This document shows positions 49,801 to 60,385 of a stretch of 64,000 nucleotides of DNA, piece by piece. The notes beneath the pieces are model-generated. The model did not search any database. It saw only the letters and a program-made list of their open reading frames with translations, and was not told the origin of the DNA. The first letter of the stretch is position 1. Every line of letters starts with the position of its first letter. The position numbers and the translations under genes are program-made. The stretch covers positions 210,868,250 through 210,932,249 of the forward strand of contig CATIUR010000001.1 of assembly GCA_949592205.1 (NCBI GenBank), written 5' to 3'. Source of the stretch: Helichrysum umbraculigerum. Its lineage: Eukaryota > Streptophyta > Magnoliopsida > Asterales > Asteraceae.

Positions 49801-51841
49801 CAAATATGAAGTTTTGAGTAGATAGAAACGAGACTAAAGATGGCAAAATTAGAGTGGTTATGCGTAAACGACCTGAAGTTGTACATTGTTGATCGAGTGG
49901 TGTTAAACAGATAAAAGGTAGTTTTTTGATGACTTGGATACTGCATGAGTATGATTCTGTTTGTGTATTGCTGCTGATCGATATGTGGAGTAGCGGAACT
50001 ATACATTTGTTTTGAAGTCTGAGTCAACTTTTTAATGCCTCAATGATTTCAGATATATCGAGGCCTGACAAGTATCTGACTTTACATTTGAGAATTAAAG
50101 GCAATGTTCTTGTGATTTAATCTTAACACAGATGAGGTATTTTTCAACTTATATCTGAAATTCTTTATGCAAATGCATAACATTGTTATGTTATTTTGGA
50201 AGGGCATATAAAGTTTTTTGCCTTATGTTTTCCCCCTGTTCATATTGATAATGAGATGAAGATGGACACTTATGTAGACTAATGCACTTCACTGGGTTTT
50301 GCAGGCAAATGGTCATCATACTCCAGGTTCTGAATCGTATGGCACAAATGGATTCTGCATGTCAAGCCATGCAGGGTTGGCACACCCAAACGTCCCCTGA
50401 ATTATGTTAGTGAGGTTAGTAAGCTCATCATCATGTTTTTTTGAGATCGATATTTTTGTATATTTCCTATCCAATGAAAAAGGGCAACATTTGACTTACA
50501 CATAATGAAATTGTTTTGATCAATTGTCATGTATATAAATATCCTTAAGTGAAACTAAATGTAGAATTGATGGATCTCAATCCGTATTCACCCATTATTT
50601 TTGTATAATGGTAATGGCCAAATGGGTAATGTAAAACTGACTTGCGATCCTTGATTCATGAAAGATTCCAACAATACAGAAGCACGAAAAGATGTTTCAA
50701 AAGCATTGGTAAGGTCCTCTTTTACATAAAACATTGTATAACACCGAGATAAGTTCTTAATCAAGTAATTAGTAATGTGGAGCATTATGTGAAATCTGTA
50801 CGAAGGCAATTAAGTCAAAAGTTTTTTGGTTAATATTCACTATCATATTTGTGTTGTTGCCATGTAGTTTGGTTCATCCCTTTATATTCTTATTTGATCT
50901 TCTTCCAAAAGTACCTTTACATATGATTAGATACTCAATTGTGACAGAGTCATCACCACAGGTGCTAATGATGAACCTGTAGGTCATTGAGCAAAATATA
51001 CTTGAACTAACTAGAGTAAGAACAATTTTTATTTATTTATTCTTTGTGACTTTTTTTAACATTTCTATTCCTTTACTTGTGAAGTTTTATTATTATGCTA
51101 TCAGTATGTTGTACCTTGGGTGTCAAAGTGATAATGGGTATTCAGGCATGGTGAAACTATATATATCCTCTATAGGAACAGTGAGTTGTGCACTTCTCCT
51201 TTATTCTTGCACTATGTGATGATGATACATATTTTTATAAGGTTGCTTAACTTTGTTCTGTTTGGATTTGTATACTTTTTTCTGGTTGGATTCATATGGT
51301 TGAATCCAGGGGTGGATTTTCAAAGGCAAAGAAATAAAAATGAGAGAGCAAATTGTTCACTTGATAACCTTTTTATTAGATGATCTGAAAGGAAAACAAA
51401 AGATTCATACAGTTAAGTTTATTACAATGTGCCGTCCCCTAATTTTTTCTCTCAACAAACGGCGACTAAAAGAAACCATAATTTTCGATTTTTTAACCCT
51501 TCACATTATTCGATTTCGTACTCTTGGGTTTACGAATATTAATTAAAGGGTTTTGATATCGCTTTGGTTGTTGTGCTTCAATTATATATGATCTTCTTTT
51601 ATTTGGTCGACATATGATCTTCGTTTTTGGTTTACTTATTGTGAATACAAATCTGCTTGTCTTGATTTTTAAATTCGCAAAACTCTGATTGGATCTTCTT
51701 GGCAGTTATTTTTTTTTTCATAGATCAGGGGTTTTTTTTTGGATTGTGGTATTAGGGTTTTGCTTCTAGCGGTTTGTGGTATTAGGGTTTGGGTTAATTA
51801 ATCATTGTGGTTTGAGGGTCGTTTCTTGTACTTGTTTTTCA
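46891..51841. other. AT-rich repeat region with a Helitron-like 5' end
   Basis: No supported gene. At 47657 the text TCTTATCTAATAAAGGGGAG and the following GCTGATGTCATGAAGCTGAC resemble the 5' end of the Helitron at 2138, so a related element probably starts here. I could not find a matching hairpin plus CTAG end. Short exon-like pieces (for example around 50304-50390, preceded by TTTGCAG) may be captured fragments. The last few hundred bases are T-rich and may be the 5' UTR of the LINE at 51842. Confidence 0.4.
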
Positions 51842-53199
51842 ATGACGGGGGAAAAGAGAGATGGAATACCTATTGCATCAAAAGTCAGCTTGGGTTCTAA
51901 ATCTGTTAGAATGGTTGATGGTAAATTGGTTGGAGCTGATGGACTTCCTATTCCACCTACTTATCATGGCGAAGATCATGACTCTAGTTCTAACGATAAT
52001 ACACCAATCAAACCTGGTGTAACATATGCTAGTGTTGTGCATGGGGGACCAACTGCAAGTGAACCGAAGGCTAATTTTCGGTTACTTGAGACTCAGACTA
52101 GTACAGATAATGCGGATGTTCAGATCCCAATGTCTTCGGTTTTGAAAGCTAATGCACGTTTCGAGAACACTTTGTATGGATATTTTCTCGGTAAGAGAGT
52201 TGCGTTTCCTGCTGTTGAGAATTATGTTATGAATGTTTGGAAGAAATATGGCATCAGAATGCCCAAGGTTTCTTCTTTTGTAAGTTTGATTTTGAGGCAG
52301 GTTTGGATGGGGTATTGGAAAATGGTCCGTGGTTTGTTCGGAAGATTCCAATTGTTTTAAAGAAGTGGTCTTCTACATCTTCTTTACTGAAAGAGGATCT
52401 TGTTTCTATTCCGATTTGGGTTAAGCTCCATGGGGTTCCGATAGCTGCATTTACTGAGGATGGTTTGAGTGCTATTGCTACCAAGTTGGGTACTCCTCTT
52501 ATGCTTGACTCGTATACCAGCTGTATGTGTTTAAACTCATGGGGTCGGTTGGATTTTGCCCGTGCATTGATTGATGTTAGGGCTGATCGGGTTCCTAAGG
52601 ATACTTTGGTTGTTTCTGTCCCGTTTGTCGAAGGTGTTGGGTATTCTTTACATACGGTTCGAGTTGAATATGAATGGAAGCCTCCTAGATGTAATACTTG
52701 TACGGTTTTTGGGCATGCTGCTGATCAGTGTCCAAAGCGGGTTCCTGTTGCATCAGATAACAATGGTCCTGAGAAGGGTGGTAAAGGGGATGAGACGAAA
52801 GCTGATGGATTTCAAACTCCGCGGAAACCATTCAAGGGACTTGTGGTTGGTAGTACAAAGAAAGTGGTTGGTGCACCTCCTAAAAAGGTGTTTGTCCCTA
52901 AAAAAAAGAAAACGGAGATTGCTAAGACAACAACTTCTAATTCATTTGAGGCTCTTTCTAAGGAAGATATTATAGTTGACAATTATGTTTCTTCGATTCG
53001 GAAGGAGGGTAACCAACATGAGGATAGCGGGAAGAAAGTGGATTTTGCTGCACATACTGCGGTTCACATATTTGATATGGCTAATGACGATGATGATGAT
53101 GATGATGCGGATGATGAAGATGAAATTCTTAATCCTTTAGATAGTGAGATGGCTGATTTCATGAGTATTTTTGATAGGAAAGGTGGTAGGAAGAAATGA
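51842..53199 (+). pseudogene. LINE ORF1 (gag-like, CCHC) with one frameshift
   Basis: ATG at 51842. The first frame (to about 52256) has a low-complexity N-terminus and then a DUF4283-like domain start (FENTLYGYFLGKRVAFPAVE). One base is missing near 52256, and the domain continues in the next frame (NAQGFFFCKFDFEAG...). It ends with a zinc knuckle C-x2-C-x4-H-x4-C (CNTCTVFGHAADQC) near 52690-52730. A Lys-rich region, an Asp run and the stop at 53197-53199 follow. This architecture is the nucleic-acid-binding ORF1 of plant L1-type LINEs. ORF2 should follow but a gypsy LTR begins 45 bp after the stop, so any ORF2 lies beyond the window. Confidence 0.75.
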
Positions 53200-53846
53200 G
53201 TCTTGTGGTTTGATGTCGTGTAAACGGGGCTTTAGTTTTAAAATGGAAAATACCTAACTTACTACACACAACACAGGCAAGAAAACCTGATCATATATAG
53301 TATAGTTCAGTAAGTCCGAGTCGAACACAGGGAACGGATGTCAATATCAACAAATTGGAAATTGCTACAATTAATTAAAGCGGTAAAAAGTGGGGACGTT
53401 TTAGTTCTGATCGAACAATTGATAAACAATTATAAAAGAAATGATTTATTAAATAAAACTTAATTATAAAATAAGAAATAATAAAATAACTTAATTAGAA
53501 TAAAAGATTAAATTCAAATGGTAAAAGAAGTACAATTGCTTAGACTAGTTTCCTCAGAATCCGACTATCACTTTATTGAATTGATAATGTAATGAACTTC
53601 ATTGTGACATGACAAATGTATCAACCATCTTTGCAGGATTAATTGATTAAACACATTTCAGAAAGATATAAAGTTGTTTTCAACCCGCTAACAGTTCAAT
53701 TTAACGTTATCCACCGAATTGTATTATGAATGATAACTACACCGTTTATATGATTTACCCTTATAACTTGAATCAACAAAGTCTATAACTATTACTAGTT
53801 ATCACATTCATTGCCAATTCTTAATGATAATCGATCCTAGCCTATC

Positions 53847-55655
53847 TGTAACATCCTCTCTTCTGGTCCGGTAATTTCTAATTTTAAATTGCTATATTTA
53901 ATTGTATTAGAAATTATTTGATATTATTTGTTTATTTGCGAAACTTAATTAAATAAGCCTTAGGACTTATTGTGCTTAGTAAATTATTGATTGTTTTAAT
54001 TTACTATAGTTGACGGTGCAATAAAATAAGTTTCTCGCAAATGATTTTTAGGTTCCAGACAATAGATTGAAAGGGGACTAGTTTTAAGTGGATACGGGTC
54101 GGTGTGGAAAAGTTGGGCCGACTTATAAACCTTCCCTTTTAGGAAAGTTCTGTACTTCCCTTATTTGGTAACCTAAATCTAAAATCTCTAAAACCCTTAA
54201 ACCCTTATAGCTAGAAATCAAGAAATCAAAAGTTGTGGTGATCTTGAGCTGATTGTGAGCTTGTGATAGTATAAACATCATCATCATCACTTGTAAACCT
54301 CTAATTGGTAAGTTGTTTTGATGTTAATTCCATGCTTAAATCCATGATAGTGATCATTTGAAGTTTTGGTATGAATTGAAGCTTGAATGATGCTTTGGTA
54401 TGCATATATGGTAGTATTTGAGTGAATTGTAACTTCAAAACTAAGAATCAAGTGATTATAATGTTGGTTTAAGAAAATTGGGTTGAGCTGTGTGTTTGCA
54501 GGTCTGCACCTGAACTAAAACGCGTAGGAACGCGATCCTGAAGTCTTGCCCGGATCGCGTTGCCTAATGAAAAATTGATTCCATAACGTTTTCTTCTTGT
54601 GAACGCGATCCAGCCCTATTTTCCGGATCGCGTTGCTAAGTGTAAAACGGTGACAGAACTTTTTGCAAAGGGTGAACGCGATCCCACCACCTTTGCCTGG
54701 ATCGCGTTTGCATGAATAAAATTGATGATCATTTTAGTTTGTGAACTTAAATAAATACTATATATAAATAGTATTGTTGTATGTTAGAATTGATTAATGA
54801 TGTGATTATTTATGTAATGTGTTTAATTACATAAGTATCATTAGTTGAAAACAAATTACTAATTTATGATTGATTTTATGTTATCAGATAATCCAAGGGC
54901 TCAGCGAGATAAGACTGCTGAGTAAGTAACTGAGACGAATCAGGTGAGTGGATTTGAGACTCACAGTTTGATTTGGTTGTGTCAGTTTGATTTCAATCAG
55001 TAATTATAGGATTACTATTGATAGTATGTTAACTTTGAAATGATATGCCATTTGATTGGTTGTTTGTTGAACATTGAATTGAAATGTATAATCCAGAGGT
55101 CAACTAGATTGTCAGTTGGACTTGATTGCTAATGTTGGTCAACACAGGGTTGCGTACATGTGTTGATGGAGATTAGCATTTAGTTAGCGGTAAATCACTG
55201 TTTTGGCCTACAGTTGATTTAAGTGTTCTGATGGGGCCACCCGGAACAGGGTCTCTAGGAACCACCGTTCCTCTTGACGATATTTGTTGTATTATTGATT
55301 GTAAACAGATTGCTAGCTAAATTGAATTGTAGTTGATTATTCATTCACTTAGCTTCGTGCTAATCCCTCAATTTACTTCCTGCAGGTGATGTATATTATG
55401 TGGGTAGTCAGGGAGGATGTTTTGATGCTGGGAATGTTTGAAACTTGCAACTCTGATCCAGTTTGTAATAATTAATGATTTACAGTATATAATGCCCCGG
55501 GTTTGTAAACATGTTAATTATGGTTGTTTAATAGTTAAACATATTGTACAAAGGGTTGCGAAAATTTCTAGCAGGTTTTAATAGAATATGTATTTCAAGT
55601 AGTTGCTTCCGCTAGTTTTAATATTATATTGTTGTATTTAATGAGGGGCGTTATA
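53847..55655 (+). repeat. 5' LTR of the chromovirus
   Basis: 1809 bp, TGTAACATCC...GGGGCGTTATA. A candidate TATA box TATAAA lies at 54124-54129. Three perfect 10-bp-stem hairpins lie at 54529-54708. Confidence 0.97.
54529..54708. repeat. Three AACGCGATCC...GGATCGCGTT hairpins in the LTR
   Basis: Stems at 54529-54538/54552-54561, 54602-54611/54625-54634 and 54675-54684/54699-54708. Each is a perfect 10-bp stem with a loop of 13-14 nt. Stem bases are constant while loops and spacers (about 73 bp start to start) differ. The same array recurs in the 3' LTR at about 61068-61247. Confidence 0.97.
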
Positions 55656-55658
55656 AGT

Positions 55659-55670
55659 TGGTATCAGAGC
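55659..55670 (+). other. Primer binding site of the chromovirus
   Basis: TGGTATCAGAGC, complementary to the 3' end of plant initiator tRNA-Met, three bases after the LTR end. Confidence 0.9.
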
Positions 55671-55831
55671 AAGAGTTTGGGGCAATTGAATATGATTGTA
55701 TGTTCAATCCTAAACTTTGATTGTGTTGTGTCAAACATTCTTGGGAAAGGGATTATGTACTGAATGTGAATTGGTTAGTAGAATAGGTGCTAACGACTAA
55801 TGATTGGTAAGCTGTTGTGGTGTTTACAGAT

Positions 55832-58800
55832 ATGGCGGATAACGAGCAACTACCTGTTAACCCTAATAATGCCTCAAGGCCTGAAGTTGCTGCTGAGATT
55901 CATGATGACCGGAATGAGAATGCTGGTACTTCTTTCCATGCTAGAGAGGAGGCAGAGAGGGATCAGTATCTGCTTCAATTGGAAGAGGAAAACCAAGCAC
56001 TTAGAATGTATAAACAACAAAAAGAGGCTGAATCATCTCATCCTGTGTTTGGTACGATTTCCCCGCCAAAGCAAAAGGTGTGTTCATTTAAAACCTTTAT
56101 GAGCAGTAATCCGTCTGTGTATTCGGGTAGTACGAATCCTTCTGTAACTCTAGATTGGTTGAGAGATGTTGAAAAGAAATTTGAAGTCTGTCAATGTGAG
56201 GAAGAACTGAAAGTTCCTTATGCAACTCAACTTTTAAAAGGAGCAGCAATGAATTGGTGGGATTCGATTACTTCGGTATTAACTTCTTTTCAGAAAGCAT
56301 CCATCCGATGGTCTGATTTTCGTAATGAAGTTTGTAAGCAGTATTGTTCAAACTATGATATAGCTCGAATTAGAAAGGAGTTTATGGATTTGCAATTAAC
56401 TGATAATATGTCAATGGATGATTTGATAAATCAGTTTACAGAGAAACTCAGGTTTGTTCAGCAGTGGGTTCCTGATGAGAGAACTCAAATAGAACAGTTT
56501 GTGGGTACTTTACCTAATCATTATCGAACTTCAGTGAGATTAGCGAGCTCTCTTCCTCAAGCTTTCATGTTAGCTCGATCTGTTGACAGTGATTTGAAAC
56601 CTCAACAAGTACCAAGTAAAGAAATAGTTTCTCAGAAATCTAGGAGTGAATCTTCTGGTAAAGGTAAGCAACGGTGGCAAGGAAATCAGCAGGGCAAGAA
56701 ACAAGAAAGTCGTGGTGGTACTTCTGATCGTCCCAATTGGTGTATTAAATGTAGAGCTAGACATTTTGGGCCGTGTACTGTGCAAACCACTAGATGTGTA
56801 AAATGTGGTGTGATTGGGCATGAAGCCAAAGATTGTGTTTTCCCTACTTATGTGTGTTGGAATTGCCATAAGGAAGGTCATCGTGCAAATCAGTGTTCTG
56901 AGGCTAAGAGACAGGGTTCGGGGACAGTTGTTGGTTCATCAGCTTCTTCTGGTCAGAAGCGGAAGATTCCGCCATCTGCAGTTAGTAGGGCTTTTCAAAT
57001 GACAGTTGATGAAGCTGTCCATACAGATGACGTGATCACGGGTACTTTTCTTGTAAATTCTGTACCAGCTCGTGTTTTGTTTGATTCTGGTGCAAATTGT
57101 TCGTTTGTATCTGTGTACTTCTGTGATAAGTTGAAAATGATGCCTACTGTAATAACAAACCCAGTTGAGGTAGAAATAGCTAGTGGCAAATCGGTTCCTG
57201 TTACCACCTCGGTAATTGGAGCTAGTATTATGATAGATAGTCAGACTTTCCCAATTTCCTTTCTGTTGATGCCAATTGCTAGTTTTGATGTGATTATTGG
57301 TATGGATTGGTTAAGTCAGTATAAAGCAAGCATAGATTGCCACAATAAACTGATTAGAATTCCAATCTCTGAAAAGTCATATGTCGTGGCTCGAGGAGAA
57401 CGGGATAATGTTTGTATACCTTTGATTAGTATGATGAAAGCTAGGAAATCTTTATCCAAGGGCTGTGAATCGTATCTAGCTTATGTGATTGATGCTAAGT
57501 TAGAAAAGAAGTCTCTTTCTGATGTACCGGTTGTTTCGGAGTATCCAGAAGTATTCCCTGATGACTTACCTGGTTTACCACCGGTTAGGGAAGTTGAATA
57601 CCAGATTGATCTTGTTCCTGGCTCTTCACCTATAGCCAAAGCCCCTTATAGATTAGCTCCGTCTGAGATACGTGAAATGATGAATCAGATACAGGAGTTG
57701 TTAGATAAAGGGTTTATTAGACCTAGTTCTTCTCCCTGGGGTGCACCAGTTCTGTTTGTGAAAAAGAAAGATGGGTCTTTTAGAATGTGCATTGATTATA
57801 GGGAATTGAATAAACGGACAGTAAAGAATAAATATCCTCTGCCCCGGATAGATGATTTATTTGATCAGTTGCAGGGATCTTCATTTTATTCAAAGATTGA
57901 TTTGAGGTCAGGTTATCATCAAGTTCGTGTTAAGGATTGTGATATTCCTAAAACTGCATTTCGAACCAGGTATGGTCATTTTGAATTCCTGGTTATGCCT
58001 TTTGGTTTGACGAATGCTCCCGCAGTTTTTATGGATTTGATGAACCGTGTTTGTCGACCTTTTCTTGATAAATTTGTGATTGTGTTTATCGATGACATTT
58101 TGGTATATTCTAAATCCGAATCAGAGCATGGAATGCATTTGAGGTTGGTATTGGAAACCTTAAAGAGAGAACACTTGTATGCAAAGTTTTCTAAATGTGA
58201 ATTTTGGATTCGGGAAGTACAGTTTTTGGGTCATATTATTTGTAATGATGGTGTTAAAGTTGATCCTTCGAAAATTGAAGCTGTTATGAATTGGAAAGCT
58301 CCGAAGTCTGCTTCAGAAATAAAAAGTTTTCTTGGTTTGGCGGGTTATTACCGGAAGTTTATTAAAGATTTTTCTAAAATTGCCGGTTCGTTGACTAAAT
58401 TGACCCGTAAGGATGAAAAGTTTGTATGGACTGAACAACAGGAAGCTGCTTTTCAGACTCTGAAACAGTTGTTATGTCAGGCTCCTGTGTTAGCTTTGCC
58501 AGATGGGTCCGATGATTTTGTTGTTTATTGTGATGCATCGATTGCTGGTTTGGGTTGTGTTTTAATGCAGCGAGATCGTGTGATTGCTTATGCTTCTCGT
58601 CAGCTCAAACCTCATGAAAGAAATTATCCTACCCATGATTTAGAGCTTGCAGCGGTTGTGTTTGCTTTGAAAATCTGGAGACATTACTTGTATGGTACCA
58701 AATGTGTTATTTGTACAGATCACAAGAGTCTTCAGTATATATTTTCACAACAAGAGTTGAATATGCGTCAGAGACGATGGTTAGAGTTAATCAAAGACTA

Positions 58801-60373
58801 TGATTGTGAGATTAAATACCATCCAGGGAAAGCCAATGTGGTTGCTGATGCTTTAAGCCGCAAGGTAACTTCTGATCGAGTTTATTTTATGCGTTTAGAA
58901 GTTTCTTCTGATTTGGTGGCTCAGATTAAAGCTGCACAGTTAAAGGCTTTAGTAGATCATAATTTGAAATCTGAAATTATGTTAAATCGAAAGGAATTGT
59001 TATTGGATGATTCGAGAGGATTAAAAACCTTTCAGTCTCGTGTTTGGATACCTTTGTTTGGTGGTCTTCGGAATGTTATTCTGAATGAAGCCCATAAGTC
59101 CAGATTGTCTGTACATCCAGGAAGCACTAAAATGTATAATGACTTGAAACCTTTTTATTGGTGGCCTACAATGAAGATGGATGTAGCAAGGTTTGTTAGT
59201 TCTTGTCATATTTGTTCTCAAGTTAAAGCTGAACATCAGAAGCCGTATGGATCGTTGAAACAGCTTGAGATTCCTGAATGGAAGTGGGAACATTTGACTA
59301 TGGATTTTGTAACCAAGTTGCCTCGAACTGCCCGAGGAAATGATATGGTTTGGGTCATTGTTGATCGATTGACCAAGAGTGCTCATTTTCTAGCTACTAG
59401 TGATACTGCATCTCTGAGTAAGCTTGCACAGTTGTATATGAATGAAATTGTTACTCGGCATGGTATTCCATTATCGATTGTATCTGATAGAGATCCAAGG
59501 TTTGTATCTCATTTCTGGCAGAGTTTGCAGCATGAATTGGGTACCCGTGTGAATCTTAGTACAGCTTATCATCCTCAAACAGATGGTCAGTCAGAACGTA
59601 CGATTCAGACGCTTGAGGATATGTTAAGAGCTTGTAGTCTAGAGTATGGTGGTTCTTGGGATTCTCATTTGCCATTGGTTGAGTTTGCTTATAATAACTC
59701 ATATCATTCTAGTATTGGCATGCCTCCATATGAAATGCTTTATGGACGCCGTTGTAGAACTCCAACTTGTTGGCTAGAGGCAGGTGAGAAACAGTTTGCA
59801 GGTCCAGATATTGTTCAAATGACAGCTGATAAAGTGGCAGTGGCTCGTGAAAAGTTGAAAGCTGCACGTGATAGACAGAAACAATATGCTGATCCTAAAC
59901 GTCGACCAGTTACTTTTGTTGAAGGTGAACTTGTTTACTTGAAAGTTTCGCCTTGGAAAGGGGTAATTCGGTTTGGAAAACGTGGCAAATTGGCTCCTCG
60001 GTATATTGGACCTTTTAGAATTCGACAGATTGTTAATGATCAGTCTGTTACATTGGATCTTCCTCCAGAGCTTGCTGGTATTCATGATACGTTTAACATT
60101 TGTTATTTGAGGAAATGTAACGTTGAAGACCAGACTCAGATTCTTCCTTTGAAAGATTTAAAAGTTGATCAGAGTCAGAAGTTAGTTGAAGAACCAGTAG
60201 AACTTCTTGACAGAAAAGTGACCAAACTTAGGAAGAAACAGATTCCCATGGTGTTAGTAAAATGGAAACATAGTTTAGGTGAAAACCTAACGTGGGAAAC
60301 AGAAGATAGTATGAGATCCAGATATCCTGGATTGTTTGATCGTGATGAGATTTCGGGGACGAAATCTTCTTAA
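55832..60373 (+). CDS. Intact chromovirus Gag-Pol polyprotein, 1513 aa
   Basis: ATG at 55832 is the first in the open frame with a gag-like start (MADNEQ). Order: capsid-type gag, then CCHC zinc knuckles (CVKCGVIGHEAKDC from residue 322; CWNCHKEGHRANQC after it). Next come aspartic protease D-S-G (Asp418), reverse transcriptase with F-I-D-D (Asp754-755), and RNase H starting at Asp901. The integrase has an HHCC zinc finger and catalytic Asp1158, Asp1219 and Glu1255 (35 residues between the last two). A C-terminal chromodomain lies at about 1453-1505 (VLVKWKH...LTWE). Every active-site residue I can check is present and there is no stop or frameshift. The chromodomain suggests targeting to methylated-histone heterochromatin, as known for chromoviruses. 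The stop TAA overlaps the polypurine tract. Confidence 0.97.
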   Translation: MADNEQLPVNPNNASRPEVAAEIHDDRNENAGTSFHAREEAERDQYLLQLEEENQALRMYKQQKEAESSHPVFGTISPPKQKVCSFKTFMSSNPSVYSGSTNPSVTLDWLRDVEKKFEVCQCEEELKVPYATQLLKGAAMNWWDSITSVLTSFQKASIRWSDFRNEVCKQYCSNYDIARIRKEFMDLQLTDNMSMDDLINQFTEKLRFVQQWVPDERTQIEQFVGTLPNHYRTSVRLASSLPQAFMLARSVDSDLKPQQVPSKEIVSQKSRSESSGKGKQRWQGNQQGKKQESRGGTSDRPNWCIKCRARHFGPCTVQTTRCVKCGVIGHEAKDCVFPTYVCWNCHKEGHRANQCSEAKRQGSGTVVGSSASSGQKRKIPPSAVSRAFQMTVDEAVHTDDVITGTFLVNSVPARVLFDSGANCSFVSVYFCDKLKMMPTVITNPVEVEIASGKSVPVTTSVIGASIMIDSQTFPISFLLMPIASFDVIIGMDWLSQYKASIDCHNKLIRIPISEKSYVVARGERDNVCIPLISMMKARKSLSKGCESYLAYVIDAKLEKKSLSDVPVVSEYPEVFPDDLPGLPPVREVEYQIDLVPGSSPIAKAPYRLAPSEIREMMNQIQELLDKGFIRPSSSPWGAPVLFVKKKDGSFRMCIDYRELNKRTVKNKYPLPRIDDLFDQLQGSSFYSKIDLRSGYHQVRVKDCDIPKTAFRTRYGHFEFLVMPFGLTNAPAVFMDLMNRVCRPFLDKFVIVFIDDILVYSKSESEHGMHLRLVLETLKREHLYAKFSKCEFWIREVQFLGHIICNDGVKVDPSKIEAVMNWKAPKSASEIKSFLGLAGYYRKFIKDFSKIAGSLTKLTRKDEKFVWTEQQEAAFQTLKQLLCQAPVLALPDGSDDFVVYCDASIAGLGCVLMQRDRVIAYASRQLKPHERNYPTHDLELAAVVFALKIWRHYLYGTKCVICTDHKSLQYIFSQQELNMRQRRWLELIKDYDCEIKYHPGKANVVADALSRKVTSDRVYFMRLEVSSDLVAQIKAAQLKALVDHNLKSEIMLNRKELLLDDSRGLKTFQSRVWIPLFGGLRNVILNEAHKSRLSVHPGSTKMYNDLKPFYWWPTMKMDVARFVSSCHICSQVKAEHQKPYGSLKQLEIPEWKWEHLTMDFVTKLPRTARGNDMVWVIVDRLTKSAHFLATSDTASLSKLAQLYMNEIVTRHGIPLSIVSDRDPRFVSHFWQSLQHELGTRVNLSTAYHPQTDGQSERTIQTLEDMLRACSLEYGGSWDSHLPLVEFAYNNSYHSSIGMPPYEMLYGRRCRTPTCWLEAGEKQFAGPDIVQMTADKVAVAREKLKAARDRQKQYADPKRRPVTFVEGELVYLKVSPWKGVIRFGKRGKLAPRYIGPFRIRQIVNDQSVTLDLPPELAGIHDTFNICYLRKCNVEDQTQILPLKDLKVDQSQKLVEEPVELLDRKVTKLRKKQIPMVLVKWKHSLGENLTWETEDSMRSRYPGLFDRDEISGTKSS

Positions 60374-60385
60374 GGGGGGGAGAGT

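Noticed and set aside
55659..55670. tRNA gene suggested by TGGTATCAGAGC
   Set aside because: Only the 12-nt primer-binding complement is present, with no cloverleaf; the same holds at 37054-37065.
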